From: Dromiciops gliroides
Lineage: Eukaryota > Chordata > Mammalia > Microbiotheria > Microbiotheriidae
Length of the DNA stretch: 64,000 nt
Assembly (NCBI RefSeq): GCF_019393635.1
Contig: NC_057862.1
Coordinates: 410,110,169 to 410,174,168 of the forward strand
Reading direction: 5' to 3'
Position numbers and translations under genes: made by a program. Below are positions 32,301 through 42,673 of this stretch, one piece after another (within the stretch, counting starts at the first letter, position 1; each line of letters begins with the position of its first letter). Under the pieces are notes generated by a model. The model was not told the DNA's origin and did no database searches. It was given only the letters and a program-made list of their open reading frames with translations.

Positions 32301-34606
32301 TTAATGGTGGGGGATGAAAGAATCTTAGTGATTTGATATATTTTTCCCCCTCACTTTGTTCTAGATTAATCCAGGCCCTTTTGAAATTTGTGTTTCACCT
32401 AAACAGAACATTCAGTTCTGCACATCAAGCTCAGCTCAGTGAGCAATTAGCTAAGAGATTTCATTGTACCTATAGCTAGAATAAAGCCATTAATCAGTAA
32501 GAATGAAACTAATTACCAGAGAAGGTTCTCAGAAGATTGTACCCATGGTATATGCTTTTTCTGAGTTCCTAGTAATTTATAAAACACCACTCTGGGCAAT
32601 AGTTTATAGTTTAAGAAATCGATTGTGGTCAAATACAGTTAAGAATTTAGAAAAACAGAGCAACAGGATGGAACCACAAGGGAAGTGCTCTACAAAGAAG
32701 TTAAATTAATCTGATAATAAGCCATTCTTATAGCACTTGAAATGCACTTTAAACACAGTTTCTTCACATAAACCCTATTGTATTTGGATGCTTTTTGAGT
32801 TTGTGACTTGCTCAGGATAATCAAAACTGCAACTCCAGCCCAAGTTTTCAGATCGTAAATTCCTCTAAACATTATACTATCATAGTTTGAGCACCAAAGG
32901 ACACATAGAGATTGAGGGGGCTTATTAGAGGTATTAAATGCCAAGAAGAAAGCCCCCTCAGTGCCCTATTTCTCTCCTCCAAGACCTTTCCTCTCTCTTG
33001 GCCTTTTGGAGGCAGTAGAGGTCTAAGGAAAAGAGCCTGGAGCTGGAAGTGTCCTGGGCCATTTGTTTAACTTCTTTGTGTGTGCAAATGTAAAATGTTC
33101 AGTCATTTTTCAGTTGACTCTCTGTGATCCCGTTTGTGATTTTCTTGGCAGAGATACTAGAATGGTTTCCTCATTTTACAGATAAGGAACTGAGGCAAAT
33201 GGGGTTAAGTAACTTGCCCAGGGTCAGCGCAGCTATTAACTGTCTGAGGCCAGATTTGAACTTGAGAAGATGAGTTTTCCTGGCCCAGCACTCTATTCAT
33301 TAATTCACCATTTTAAAAGGTTGCTGGTATCCTAATTCAGACATGAAGGCTGTCCCCAAACATAAGCAGGCTTATTTCACTTATGCCCTCAAATGGGAAA
33401 TCAACCCAAAGCCCCCAAGGATCCTTTAGAGGGAAACCCTTAGCTCTTCTTACCGCTCTGGTGACAGAGTTGAACCTGTCGAAACTGATGAGGACGATGT
33501 TGAAGACAGAAGCAGTACACACCAGGTAATCCACCACCAGCCACAACTTGCACAGCCCCTTCCCAAACTTCCACTCTCCGGTCAGGACATAAGGGATGTA
33601 GAGAGGAATGCAGAATCCTCCTGCAGTTAGAGAGCTTTCAGTGCTGTGGCTGAAGGCAGGAGCCCTCATACTCTTACTCCAACACAACTTTTTGATCTAA
33701 TGCCCTGGAGGCTCAGAGAAGGCGAAGAGAAGCGAGGAGGGGTGGGTAGTAGGAGCACGACCATTCAGTTCTCAAGGCTTTACTTGAGATATTCTCCTCC
33801 TTGAGAGATATCAAAGCTCTTTATTTAATTAATAACAATAATAAAAAGTTCTGAAGTAGCTGTTCCCGTGTCCAGTCTGGAGTAGGGATCATGATTTCCA
33901 ATCAGAAAACCCACCCACCCTACCACTTTACTCTTCTGAATCCCTGCTTCCTATCCCCACCTCCCATCTGAAGTCTTGTCCCTTCTTTGATCATGTAGCT
34001 GAAAGTAACCTCAGTGACCCCGTCCTTATTTCACAGAGGAGGAAACTGAGGCCAAGCGAGGGGAAGTGAGTTGCCCAAGGTCAACGAGTGGTAAATTCTG
34101 GATTCGAACCCAGGACTTATGACTCCACATTCCAAGGCTCTTTTCACTATACCGCGCTGCCTCATCTCTCTCTCACACATTCCTCAAAGTCCTAGGTAGG
34201 TAAGGGATTCAGTTATTCTACCCTGGGAGTCACTTAAGGGCCTTTAGCCCCTTTTGTTCAAAGATCAAGTGCTAACCGCTTGATAGCCCGCCCCTGGGCT
34301 GTCTCCGCCTCAGTTCTCTTACTTACCTACCAACAGGTCGGCGATGGCCAGGTTAAGGAAAAAGAAGTTTCCCTGCGTGCGCAGGCTTCGGTCCACCACG
34401 AAAGCTAGGATGACCAGAGCGTTGCCCAGCACCGTGGTCAGCACCAGCAGCGCCATGAGCGTGGCCAGTAAAGCTGCCACCGGAGCAGAGAACCTTCCGG
34501 GATGCAACCCGGGATAGGGTTCCGGTCCGGGTTGTGACTCCTGTATCTGCTCTAGTTCTGGGGCGCACGAATTGCCTGAGGAATTGAATACTATCTGCGG
34601 CTCCAT
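25512..34606 (-). CDS. Histamine H3 receptor-like GPCR, three exons, 438 aa
   Basis: A class A aminergic GPCR of the histamine H3/H4 group, expected at the plasma membrane and coupled to Gi/o. Joining 34606-34327, 33620-33454 and 26381-25512 gives 438 residues (human H3: 445). Visible features are an N-linked sequon at N8, N62 (1.50), D90 (2.50), C117-C198 for the disulfide, D124 (3.32) that binds the amine, DRF at 141-143 as in H3, W170 (4.50), E216 (5.46) as in H3/H4 histamine binding, P220 (5.50), CWAP around 368-371 and NPALY at 406-410. Both introns fall where human HRH3 has them, and exon 2 is 167 bp. The middle of loop 3 and the tail differ strongly from HRH3. Human HRH3 and HRH4 are on chromosomes 20 and 18, whereas VPS35 is on 16, so this is probably a separate paralogue. 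The coordinates give the span; the exons are listed separately. Confidence 0.9.
26480..26600 (+). repeat. MIR-type fragment
   Basis: AAGTCACTTTATATCTCAGG, CTCATCAGCCAAATGAGG and CCTCATAGGAGTGTCATGAA are a degraded MIR 3' half, in HRH3-like intron 2. Confidence 0.5.
27047..27395 (+). mobile_element. L2 LINE 3' pieces
   Basis: CCAGTGACTTCTTATTGCCT at the left and GGTGCTTGGCACATAAGAGT at the right are two parts of an L2 3' end, with unidentified DNA between. Confidence 0.5.
27741..27976 (-). repeat. MAR1-type CORE-SINE
   Basis: TCAGTCATGTCTGACTCTTT, GGGGTTTTCTAGGCAAAGAT and TTGCCATTTCCTTCTCCAGC, then the reverse body. It is inserted in the CR1 fossil. Confidence 0.9.
28290..30120 (-). mobile_element. 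L2-type LINE fossil inserted in CR1
   Basis: The reverse strand reads degraded CR1-clade reverse transcriptase, for example [17 protein letters not shown] near 29590, matching the L2 STETALSKVTND block. The + strand shows the familiar ATACAAAGACACAAACAACA and GGAACTTACATTCTAATGGA. Frames are broken; the short open frames over this region are not genes. Confidence 0.7.
30914..31054 (-). repeat. Marsupial poly(A) SINE, GTACTCCTGACT subtype
   Basis: A full reverse copy with target duplication CTTTCGATTATAT, in the 3' part of the CR1 fossil. A (TA)n run at about 30899-30914 adjoins it. Confidence 0.96.
31320..31565 (+). repeat. MAR1-type CORE-SINE
   Basis: GGCAGCTGGGTGGCTCCACA head, CCTCAGTTTCCCCATATGTA CORE, GGCAAACCACTCCAGTAAAT, and an AACAACTGAACAACAATAAA end. 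Confidence 0.92.
31650..31930 (+). mobile_element. L2 LINE 3' end
   Basis: CACATGAAGCTTTTCCAACC, GGATGTAAGCTCTAGAGAGC, GTGTCCCCAGTCCTAGCA and AATATATATTTGTTGAGTGA, the ordered L2 3' end. Confidence 0.75.
31931..33095. other. HRH3-like intron 2, no recognised element
   Basis: About 1.15 kb between repeats. A MIR-tail-like stretch lies near 31985; otherwise nothing coding or repetitive is recognised. It ends about 360 bases downstream of exon 2, with a SINE in between. Confidence 0.4.
33098..33310 (-). repeat. MAR1-type CORE-SINE
   Basis: TTCAGTCATTTTTCAGTTGA, GATTTTCTTGGCAGAGATAC and GATAAGGAACTGAGGCAAAT, then the body; it ends about 140 bases from HRH3-like exon 2. Confidence 0.88.
33454..33620 (-). 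CDS. HRH3-like exon 2: TM3 region
   Basis: A 167-bp exon between acceptor CTAACTGCAG and donor GCG/GTAAGA. It encodes [16 protein letters not shown], then [12 protein letters not shown] with the amine-binding Asp, then [11 protein letters not shown]. By eye about four fifths of residues match human H3; H4 differs much more. Confidence 0.92.
34000..34170 (-). repeat. MIR/THER-type SINE in HRH3-like intron 1
   Basis: GAGGAGGAAACTGAGGCCAA, GTTGCCCAAGGTCAACGAGT and CTTTTCACTATACCGCGCTG form an almost complete reverse MIR-type copy. Confidence 0.8.
34327..34606 (-). CDS. HRH3-like exon 1: N-terminus, TM1, TM2
   Basis: The start ATG at 34606 sits in a strong Kozak context (GCGGCAATGG). The open frame continues upstream only through a GTG, so this is the first usable start. 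It encodes [10 protein letters not shown], a Pro/Glu-rich extracellular tail, then TM1 with [12 protein letters not shown] and TM2 with [10 protein letters not shown]. The donor is G/GTAAGT, phase 1, as in HRH3. It is GC-rich compared with the surroundings. Confidence 0.9.
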
Positions 34607-34730
34607 TGCCGCACGCCTCGACACTTGGTCAGTAACCGACGGAGAGCGGGGAGTCAGCCAGTTGTGGAGGGATGCTGAGGAACGAGCAAGAGTAAGAGAG
34701 TAAGCGAAGGGAGACGGTCTGAGAATGAGA
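34607..34730 (-). promoter_or_regulatory. Probable TATA-less 5' flank of HRH3-like gene
   Basis: Read on the gene strand, the 120 bases before the ATG are pyrimidine-rich, with several CpGs near the ATG and no TATA box. It may be 5' UTR and/or promoter; the transcription start cannot be placed from sequence. Confidence 0.35.
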
Positions 34731-34985
34731 TGAGAGAGGAGGAGAGTTGGGAAGAGAAGAGGAAAGGAGAGGAGTGGCAGAGGGGGAGGGAGAGAAGAGG
34801 ATTGGTAGAAGTGGAGAGAAGAGAAAGGGGGAGAGGAGAGAGAAAAGGGGAGAAGAGAGAAGTGGTAAGAAGAGAAAAGGGAAATGCTTGTGGCCGGAGG
34901 AAGGAGGAAGGATCGACTAAGCCTGGGACAGCCCCTAACTTCGTAAAGAAGAAGAGGAAGAAAAAAAGGAGTGAGAAAGCACTGG
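34690..34985. repeat. Long polypurine (GA-rich) tract
   Basis: About 300 bases that are nearly all A and G on the + strand, beginning about 100 bases upstream of the HRH3-like start codon. The open frame at 34730-35104 (Arg/Glu/Lys-rich) is a product of this composition, not a gene. Confidence 0.85.
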
Positions 34986-35099
34986 AGGGAAGAAGTAGGC
35001 TAGAAATTGAGAGTTATTTCCTCCAATCGCGAGGAGAGGGTCCTTTTCATTCCATTCCCCACTCTTCCTCGCTTCACCCTCTTCCCTGCCCCGTGGAAG

Positions 35100-36716
35100 T
35101 TTGAGATTTGCCAAAGGAGAGGTTTGGGATAGGGGCTTCTCCCTTTTAAGTTTTAACTCTTAAGCAACTTCGAGGTTTTTTTTTTTAATCTGTTTATTAT
35201 GTGATGTTTCATGGAAAGAAAGAGGGATTCGGAACATATCAGAAGATGTCTTGGAGGGTCATTTCCGTGTCTCAATGTGCCGTTAGTGATGTGTATGTCC
35301 TTATTACTGTATGACTTGATGTGGCAATAGCTATACAGATAATGTGAAGAGCTGATCCATTATCTGATAAAACAGATTGATTAAATGCAGCTAGCCAAAT
35401 AAAATCATTCAGACTAGAGAGAGACAGAGAGACAGAGACAGAGAAAAGGAAAGAAGGAGAGAGAGGGAGAGAGAGAAAGAAAGAGACAGAGACAGAGAGA
35501 GACACACGAGAGAGGAAGGGAGGGGCTGAATATGAGAGACTTTCAGAGAGAAATATGGCAAAAGCCTAGTGGACAGGGAGAGTAGGCTAAGGGCAGAGAG
35601 TGAAAACTGGGAGAGAAGGAGAAAGTTATCATAGGTCTTGCCTGCTGATTGGGAAAGTGTTCCAACCTCTAGGCATTTGGCAGTAAGGCTGAGGGTTCTC
35701 AATACAATAAAGTCTTTCCCTCTACAAATCACCTGCCTGAATGGCTGTATACTTTTTATCTTTAGATCCTTTACTAGTTAGGAACCTGACAGAAAAATTC
35801 AAAGTACTTGACTCAAAATGACTTTTAGGGGAGCTGAAAAGGACCAATTAAGGAAAAAAGGAAACAGGTCAACACATCTCTTTTCTCTTTTCCTGCTTTT
35901 CTCTTCTTTCCTCAGGATAAAAAAAAATCCCTTTTTGGAGCAGATCATATGCTTCTTCACTATTAATTAGGATTAATTACCAATAAGCAATATCCTGATC
36001 AGGTGGTAGTGGGAGGAAATTACTAGGAAAGCAACTATGTGGTGACCATGGAATTAAGGCAGTATAGAATCTCTCATCTATGCTGTAGTATTGTAGATGG
36101 TCAGAAGATGGGCACACTTCCCTCCACCCCTCTGACCTATTTCTTGGAGCTGGGGTAAAAAGAGAGGGTGTGCAGAGGAAGTCTTTCCCTTCTCACTGGT
36201 TCAATTTATGCCACCTTGTGCTATGTATGAACTGTATTCCTCACCCTCTGCAAGAAAGGGTATTTATGAAAAAGAGACTGTCCCATTCTGACCAAAGGAT
36301 GCAGCATTTCTGACTGCAGTCAATCAAAGGAGGCTACCTCTACCCAAGTGATGGGGGACACAAGGAGCTTCCATGTCAATCGATCTGGGCCTGAACAAAT
36401 AATCCCAGTTATATTTACAGCCCAATAACATTTCATTACATTCATGTACTACAATATGTTTAGTCATTCCCTAATCAATGGAGTCCTGTTCACTCTCTCC
36501 TCCTCTCCCCCAAGTTCTCATTTGCTGGATTTTTCAGAGTATACCATAGAGCAAAGAGAATAATCCCTGCCTCTGGGTTAGAGAAAGAAAGGATTACTTT
36601 CCTGATTTTAGGAGCTTTGAGTTTGTTAACTTTCATTAATAATTGGTTTAACTAAGTTTCCTGAAACAGCAGGGAAAAAGAACTATGTGAACCCATAGGG
36701 CCAAACACCTTAAACA
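35100..36716. other. Intergenic, no gene recognised
   Basis: Upstream of the HRH3-like gene. Apart from the GA-rich tract at 35413-35512, I see no gene, no open frame with a family signature and no SINE. Confidence 0.45.
35413..35512. repeat. GA-rich microsatellite (AGAGAC/GAGA)n
   Basis: Imperfect repeats of GAGACA/GAGA/GAAA. Ser/Leu-rich reverse frames over it come from the composition. Confidence 0.85.
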
Positions 36717-36864
36717 TTTTTTTTTTAAAGTGAGGCAATTGGGGTTAAGTGACTTGCCCAGGGTCACACAGCTAGTAAGTGTTAAGTGTCTGAGGCTGGA
36801 TTTGAACTCAGGTACTTCTGACTCCAGGGTCGGTGCTCTATCCACTGTGCCACCTAACTGCCCC
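36717..36864 (-). repeat. Marsupial poly(A) SINE, GTACTTCTGACTCC subtype
   Basis: A full reverse copy with target duplication CCAAACACCTTAAAC. Confidence 0.96.
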
Positions 36865-37750
36865 CAAACACCTTAAACTTTAAAGAAAAAACCTGTAATC
36901 CTATATTGAGCTCTCTAGTGACATCTAGTGGCATCACATGATTACCATCTTTTCTTATTTTTATTATTATTAACTTATGTTGTAGGAGTAGCCAACAGCC
37001 TAGCATTCCATGATCTGGATTCACATGGACTGGGTCTAATCTTGAGGACTACCCCAGAAGATCACCTTATTATCCCTTACCCAAAGCTAACAATGGGAAA
37101 ATCACCAAATAGAATTTGTTCTCCACAGATGTGGGTAAATGGTTCCTTGCCTCCCCTACAAGCTCTCAAGGCAACATATGTATTTATCAGGTAGGCTTGA
37201 TTCTGTCTCTATAAACATGCTGCCAGCTAATGTAAATTTCCAGTTTAGAATATAATTGAGACAAATGGAAAGATACTATCTAATACAAGCTAATATATGA
37301 TGGGTTAAACTGGTGGCAGAGAGTAATAATCTTAGATGGCTATAGAGGTTTGAAAAAGTAGCCATCACTGTATGGTAGAGTAATCAGTAAAGACTTCATT
37401 GAGAAGAGGTGTTGAGCTGAGTCGTGAAGAATGAGTAGGATTGAGATAGATGAAAAAGAGATGAAATAATAGTGTAATCAAAGGTAGGAAGGTACAAGGT
37501 ATTCAGTCATTCATCCATCCAATGTATTTGGTTCCTCTGCCTTAGGAGGGAATCCATGGTTCAAATGATTCTTTTAAACATTCACTTGTAAAGAAAAATC
37601 TACCTCACTTTTTGCTAGGGGTGAGTTATGTTGTAGATGAGAGCTCTCAACCCTTCTCTATTGTTATTCCCCATATTATTTGCTATCAAAGAGTCATACT
37701 TTATGTCCTTGCTTATCAGAGGGAATTCATTAATTTGGTCCTATGATGAG
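36865..37750. other. Intergenic; one 88-codon open frame without support
   Basis: The frame 36928-37194 begins with a hydrophobic stretch but matches no family I know and has no conserved motif. A chance frame is the simpler reading. Confidence 0.35.
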
Positions 37751-37754
37751 AGCA

Positions 37755-37935
37755 AGAAATACTTTTTCCCTTTTAAATAGTTGTATTGATATCTTTTATT
37801 TATAGATCACTTTCATTTCCCACTACATCCTCCCCACCAACAGAACCATCTCTGTAGACAAAGAATAAAAAAGAGAAAAAACCAATTCAACAAAACTAAC
37901 CAACATATCAACCAATGCTGACATTAAATGTCATA
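37755..37935 (-). mobile_element. L1-like LINE 3' fragment
   Basis: TTATAGATCACTTTCATTTC and AACAAAACTAACCAACATAT resemble the reverse L1 fragment at 15690. Confidence 0.4.
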
Positions 37936-39160
37936 GTCCTTGGCTCACTTGGGATCAAACTTGGTCATTATAATCTCACAGCTTTCAGTTTTTATTGTTT
38001 TATAAGAAATTACTCTAGCTTTGGCTAGGGAAGATTCTATAGACAGTATTTCTCTGCATGTAATAATGATAAACCATTATGGCTTCATAAATTATTCTCT
38101 CTTCACAAGTTATTAAGCTGATAGACTTTAATGACCCTTTCTTAGTCATCTGTCTGGTGTGTCACTCCACCTGCCTCACTCCAAAAATCTGTTGCCAAAA
38201 ACCCATTATGCAATTAAAGTAAATAGAAAAATGTTCTTTTTGTTGTTGTTGCTGTTAATTCCATAATTCTGCCTGTGTTGTTCTTTCTAATCTATCATCT
38301 CTTACTCTAGGTACATTATTATTACTTCTCATGCTCTGCCACATCAGGCAGAGATGAACTTGTTCATAAAATTAGAACCAAGCCACACTATAGAGATACT
38401 TTTCTGTATTAATTCATTTAAAAATAATTACTCTTTGAGGATATCAGAGCCCTGCAGGGCACTAGCATATGATCTTAGGTCATTGATATCAGGAACAAAG
38501 GATCCTTAGAGATTTTATATTCTATACATCTCATTTTTCAGGGGAGGAAATTTAGGTTCAGAGAAGTTACCACTTGCCAAAGGACTCTCTGGCAATAGAT
38601 ATAATAAAATTGCATGACATGAAGGTGAATATGACCTTTATACAACGATGACATGGAAATTCTGGAAGCATTTCACATTTTTTTGTGTTCTCCCCTTCCT
38701 AAAATTACCTTTTTAAAAAACCTGTTTGTATTATATGTTGCATTCCCTCAGTAAGCTACTTGAAGGCAGAAGGCTATTTCATTTTTGTCTCTGCATCTCC
38801 TAGATGCCTAGAGCATCTTAGGCACTTGATCTGTTGAATTGCACTGACTCTAGATCTCCAGAATCATAGTAGATGATATCCTCTATAGTATGCCCAGATA
38901 TTTTATATTACTTATAAAAGTATATTATTCACACACCAATCACCATCTCAAAAGTTACTTTCAAGTATACTGAAAAAATCTAGACAGTACTCTGATGAAT
39001 TATTTACTTTGTTAATATCCAATTGGCTTTACTTGCATGCATACCAACAGGGAAAACCTGTGAATCTATAGAAGGTCACATAAGTAATTAAGCTGAAAAA
39101 CACCTTAGAAATTACCCAAATCAACCTTAAGCCTTCAACATTTTCCTACTCTAGAGAAGG
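37936..39160. other. Intergenic, nothing recognised
   Basis: AT-rich sequence with MIR-like traces only (for example GGGGAGGAAATTTAGGTTCA near 38545). Confidence 0.4.
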
Positions 39161-39179
39161 CTTAAGAATGGGCAGCTCT

Positions 39180-39331
39180 GGGGCAGCTAGGTGGCGCAGT
39201 GGATAGAGCACTGGCCCTGGATTCAGGAGGACCTGAGTTCAAATCCAGCCTCAGACACTTGACACTTACTAGCTGTGTGACCCTGAGCAAGTCACTTAAC
39301 CCCACTTGCCTCACTAAAAAAAAAAAAAAAA
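39180..39331 (+). repeat. Marsupial poly(A) SINE (first of an inverted pair)
   Basis: A full forward copy with target duplication AAGAATGGGCAGCTCT, facing the reverse copy 20 bases away. Confidence 0.96.
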
Positions 39332-39350
39332 AAGAATGGGCAGCTCTTCT

Positions 39351-39503
39351 TTTTTTAAAAATTTTTTTGCAGGGCAATGAGGGTTAAGTGACTTGCCCAG
39401 GGTCACACAGCTAGTAAGTGTCAAGTGTCTGAGGCTGGATTTGAACTCAGGTGCTCCTGAATTCAGGGCCGGTGCTTTATCCACTGTGCCACCTAGCTGC
39501 CCC
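39351..39503 (-). repeat. Marsupial poly(A) SINE (second of an inverted pair)
   Basis: A full reverse copy inserted in the right-hand target repeat of the preceding SINE, so GGCAGCTCT now occurs three times. Confidence 0.96.
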
Positions 39504-39514
39504 AGGCAGCTCTT

Positions 39515-40155
39515 TTTTAATGGGTGCCTCATATCCATCCCAACACTGGTTCTTGTGGAAATAAGCTAAGCAGATAAAGCAGGGAGATTTAAATAGCTCC
39601 AGATGTTCAAAGTGGAGCTTCATTATTGTGACTTAATTTAATTCCCAGCATGCTAAGCATACCATATCCAGTCTAAATACAAAGCCATGTATCAATTATT
39701 TTTGGATTGTTTGCTAGTTTGTATAGTTTAGACGTCTGCTCTTTTCCATTCCAAGGTTGACTGAGATGCACTTTTTTGTAATGGGGTAAATCTTTTCATA
39801 GATACCCTTGTCTTTTGTGAATTTTAATTTCTGCAGCAAACATTTCATTTGCAAGGCTTTACAAACTGAATATAGTCTATAAATAGTTATACTGAATCTG
39901 ATTGAAATCCTCTTGATATCAATGTCTCCAGCCTGTTTTGTATGCAATGTAGAGTTGAGAGGCATTTTTCTGTGAGCTCAACTTATCCTAAGGTGCCCTG
40001 AATAGTGAAGGTACCTTTAATTGTTATTTTCATGTCTCTCACCTTTTCCCAAGAACATGTGTGCTTTCATTCCTGCCCCACCCCAAGCAGAATCAATTAG
40101 TAGAGTCTCTAAAACATTCTTCTTTAAAATTCATTCCTTTTTCAGTTTCAAGGTG
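39515..40155. other. Intergenic, nothing recognised
   Basis: AT-rich sequence without a supported element. Confidence 0.35.
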
Positions 40156-40161
40156 ATCTAG

Positions 40162-40290
40162 AGCAGTGGCCTCCAAACTTTTCTATTCACATAGTAAAAC
40201 ACTTGGGGACACCCCCAATATTCATACATTTATTCACAAGTTTAATACATGTACTAATAAGCCACTCAATTTGTCCAATCACAAACAAAA
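40162..40290 (+). mobile_element. Possible hAT element end
   Basis: GAGCAGTGGCCTCCAAACTT resembles the common hAT/Charlie start. No matching right end was found. Confidence 0.35.
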
Positions 40291-40788
40291 CAAAACCCAA
40301 AAAACCAGGAATGTGTGTGACTGGGAGGGAGGATTAGGGTTCTGGCCAGTCATTTATTTAATTAGAGTGTAGAGCCCACTCTTTGAAGGTATCTGCTGAT
40401 GTCACCAAGTGACCTGGGCATCAGGAGGTGGTTGGTGGGAGATTTTTTCAATATCCCTTGTTCAGCTGCTGCTGTTGTTGTCCAGGTGTCTGTCAGGTGA
40501 TAATTTCAGTTGAAAGGAGTGTGTGTGGAGGAGTTTTAGGAGATAATGAATAAAATCTAGTGTGGTTTTATTGGAGATGAGTTATTCCAGGGAGAATGGG
40601 ATTCAGCCCATCTTCCTACAGTCTGATTGGTTGATCACATACCTGTTGAGTGCCAGCTCCTCTAAAGGGCCTCAACCCCACTTTGGAAACATTATCTAAA
40701 GGGTAAGGGAAGCATAAGAGCAGTTATGATTCTTGTAAATGGCCTCATCCATTTGGGTTTAATAATATCAATTCTACAGATTTCTTTC

Positions 40789-40938
40789 CTTTTTTTTTTT
40801 TAAGTGGGGCAATGAGGGTTAAGTGACTTGCCCAGGGTCACACAGCTAGTAAGTGTCAAATGTCTGAGGCCGAATTTGAACTCAGGTCCTCCTGAATCCA
40901 GGGCTGGTGCTTTATCCACTGTGCCATCTAGCTGTCCC
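40789..40938 (-). repeat. Marsupial poly(A) SINE
   Basis: A full reverse copy with target duplication TCTACAGATTTCTT. Confidence 0.96.
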
Positions 40939-41189
40939 CTCTACAGATTTCTTAAACACAGTTTATACCTGCGCCATTACTCATACCTCAACTAACTAAA
41001 GGTCCTTTCGTTCCTTTTCTTTAGAAGGTTTGGTATATACTTGTATCTGGATGTCAGCCAATATCCATGGGTGCTGGAGATTCTGCTAATGCACATTTAT
41101 CTCCAGTCCTAAAAACTGCTCATTTATTTTATTGGGGCTCTTTGCAGGAAGTGGAGAGAGAGGGAAGGAGGGAGGGAGAAGAGAGACAA

Positions 41190-41320
41190 TAGAAGAAGAA
41201 TCACAAAACATCAGAGCTGGAAGGGACCTTGGAGATAATTCAGTCCATTCCCCTCATAAGTCAGAGAAAGTGAGTCAGAGTGAAGGGAAGGAGCCAACTC
41301 CATCCAGACCCTGTCATCAG
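41190..41320. repeat. MIR-related fragment
   Basis: ACATCAGAGCTGGAAGGGAC then CCTTGGAGATAATTCAGTCC, a common MIR/THER flank sequence. Confidence 0.5.
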
Positions 41321-41895
41321 TAAGTCTGTTTTTAGACCGTTACATTTCTTTCTCCCTGGGAACAGAGGAATTCAGGACATTTGAAGGAAAAACTTGGGTG
41401 TGATCTTTGGCAGGACAGCACTCACTTTCAGGGACTATTCTGAATGCCTGGTGAGTTAATAATTTCCTTTAGCTTTCTTATTTAGCAGGAATCAAAAACT
41501 CAAGTCTAACTTTAAAAAAAAAAAGGTGAATTTGAGTTAAAGAAAGACCAGAAAGAATGGGGAAATGTGATCTACATGGCTTAGGAAAGAGATATATTTT
41601 AGGAAAATGCTAAAAATTCTCTTTTATGTAAACAGAACATTCTCATGTGGTTGAAGAATTTCCATCCCATACACAAAAGTTACTCTAAGTCCTTCCCCTC
41701 CATGCAAGAAAAATCCCCTTTTCACTAATTACAGGGGGACAGAATTCCCAGGTATGATGTTGAACAATTAATCAATCAATAAACAATCCCCTTCTACTTC
41801 CAAGCTCTGTACTAGGAACTGGGTGATGACAAAAGACAAAAATGAAGTAATCCCTGCCCTCAAAGAGTTTAAAGACTATTCAAGGGGAATAAAAT

Positions 41896-41896
41896 G

Positions 41897-41968
<72 letters not shown>

Positions 41969-41998
41969 AAGAAAGAAAGAAAGATAGAAAGATAGATG
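41896..41998. repeat. (GATA)n microsatellite
   Basis: About 17 GATA units, then GAAA/GATA variants. Confidence 0.97.
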
Positions 41999-42242
41999 AA
42001 AGTTATAGAGACCAGACCTGTGATCTCACTGGTAGAGGAATCTCCCTGATGAGGAAATTCCTTTACAAATTCTAGTTGGCACCCCCTCAACAATTTGTAG
42101 TCTTAATTGCTAGAGCAGAGGTGTCAAAAGCTCCTGGCCACATGCAACCCACAACACTCCCAAATTCTGAGTGCCCTGGAACCAGATTAAAATGTAATTG
42201 AGAAATATTTAACAAAATAAATAAAAATAAAAGAGCTAGATA

Positions 42243-42488
42243 ATTTGTTGTTGTTATACAGTTTTGTCGAACTCTTAGTGACTGTGTTTGAGATTTTCTT
42301 GGTAAAGATATAGGAGTGATTTGCCATTTTCTTCTCCAACTCATTTTACAAATGAGGAAACTGAGGCAAACAGGGTTAAATGACTTGCCCAGGGTCACAT
42401 AGCTAATAAGTGTCTGAAGTCAGATTTGAACTCCAGTTTTCCTGACTCCAGGCCTGCCACTCCATCCACTGCACCACTGAGCTCCCCA
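42243..42488 (-). repeat. MAR1-type CORE-SINE
   Basis: TTTGTTGTTGTTATACAG start, GATTTTCTTGGTAAAGATAT, ACAAATGAGGAAACTGAGGC and a degraded head, CACTGAGCTCCCC. Confidence 0.92.
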
Positions 42489-42515
42489 GATAATATCACA
42501 TTTAAAACTAAGCTT

Positions 42516-42673
42516 AGGGGCAGCTAGGTGGCGCAGTGGATAGAGCACCAGCCCTGGAGTCAGGAGTACCTGAGTTCAAATCCGGCCTCAGACACTTAAC
42601 ACTTACTAGCTGTGTGACCCTGGGCAAGTCACTTAACCCAAATTGCCTCACTTAAAAAAAACAAACAAACAAA
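42516..42673 (+). repeat. Marsupial poly(A) SINE, GAGTCAGGAGTACC subtype
   Basis: A full forward copy with target duplication AAAACTAAG and an AAACAAACAAACAAA tail. Confidence 0.96.

Noticed and set aside
25512-34606. Receptor read as the HRH3 or HRH4 ortholog itself
   Set aside because: Sequence is nearer H3 than H4, but the loop 3 and tail differ from HRH3 and the VPS35 neighbourhood is not that of either human gene. The gene symbol was left empty for that reason.
34730-35104. 124-codon Arg/Glu/Lys-rich frame
   Set aside because: Produced by the polypurine tract; frames in such tracts are open by composition.
36928-37194. 88-codon frame with a hydrophobic start, a possible small secreted protein
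   Set aside because: No family resemblance, no poly(A) signal or promoter evidence, and the hydrophobic stretch comes from a TTATTATTA-rich repeat-like start.
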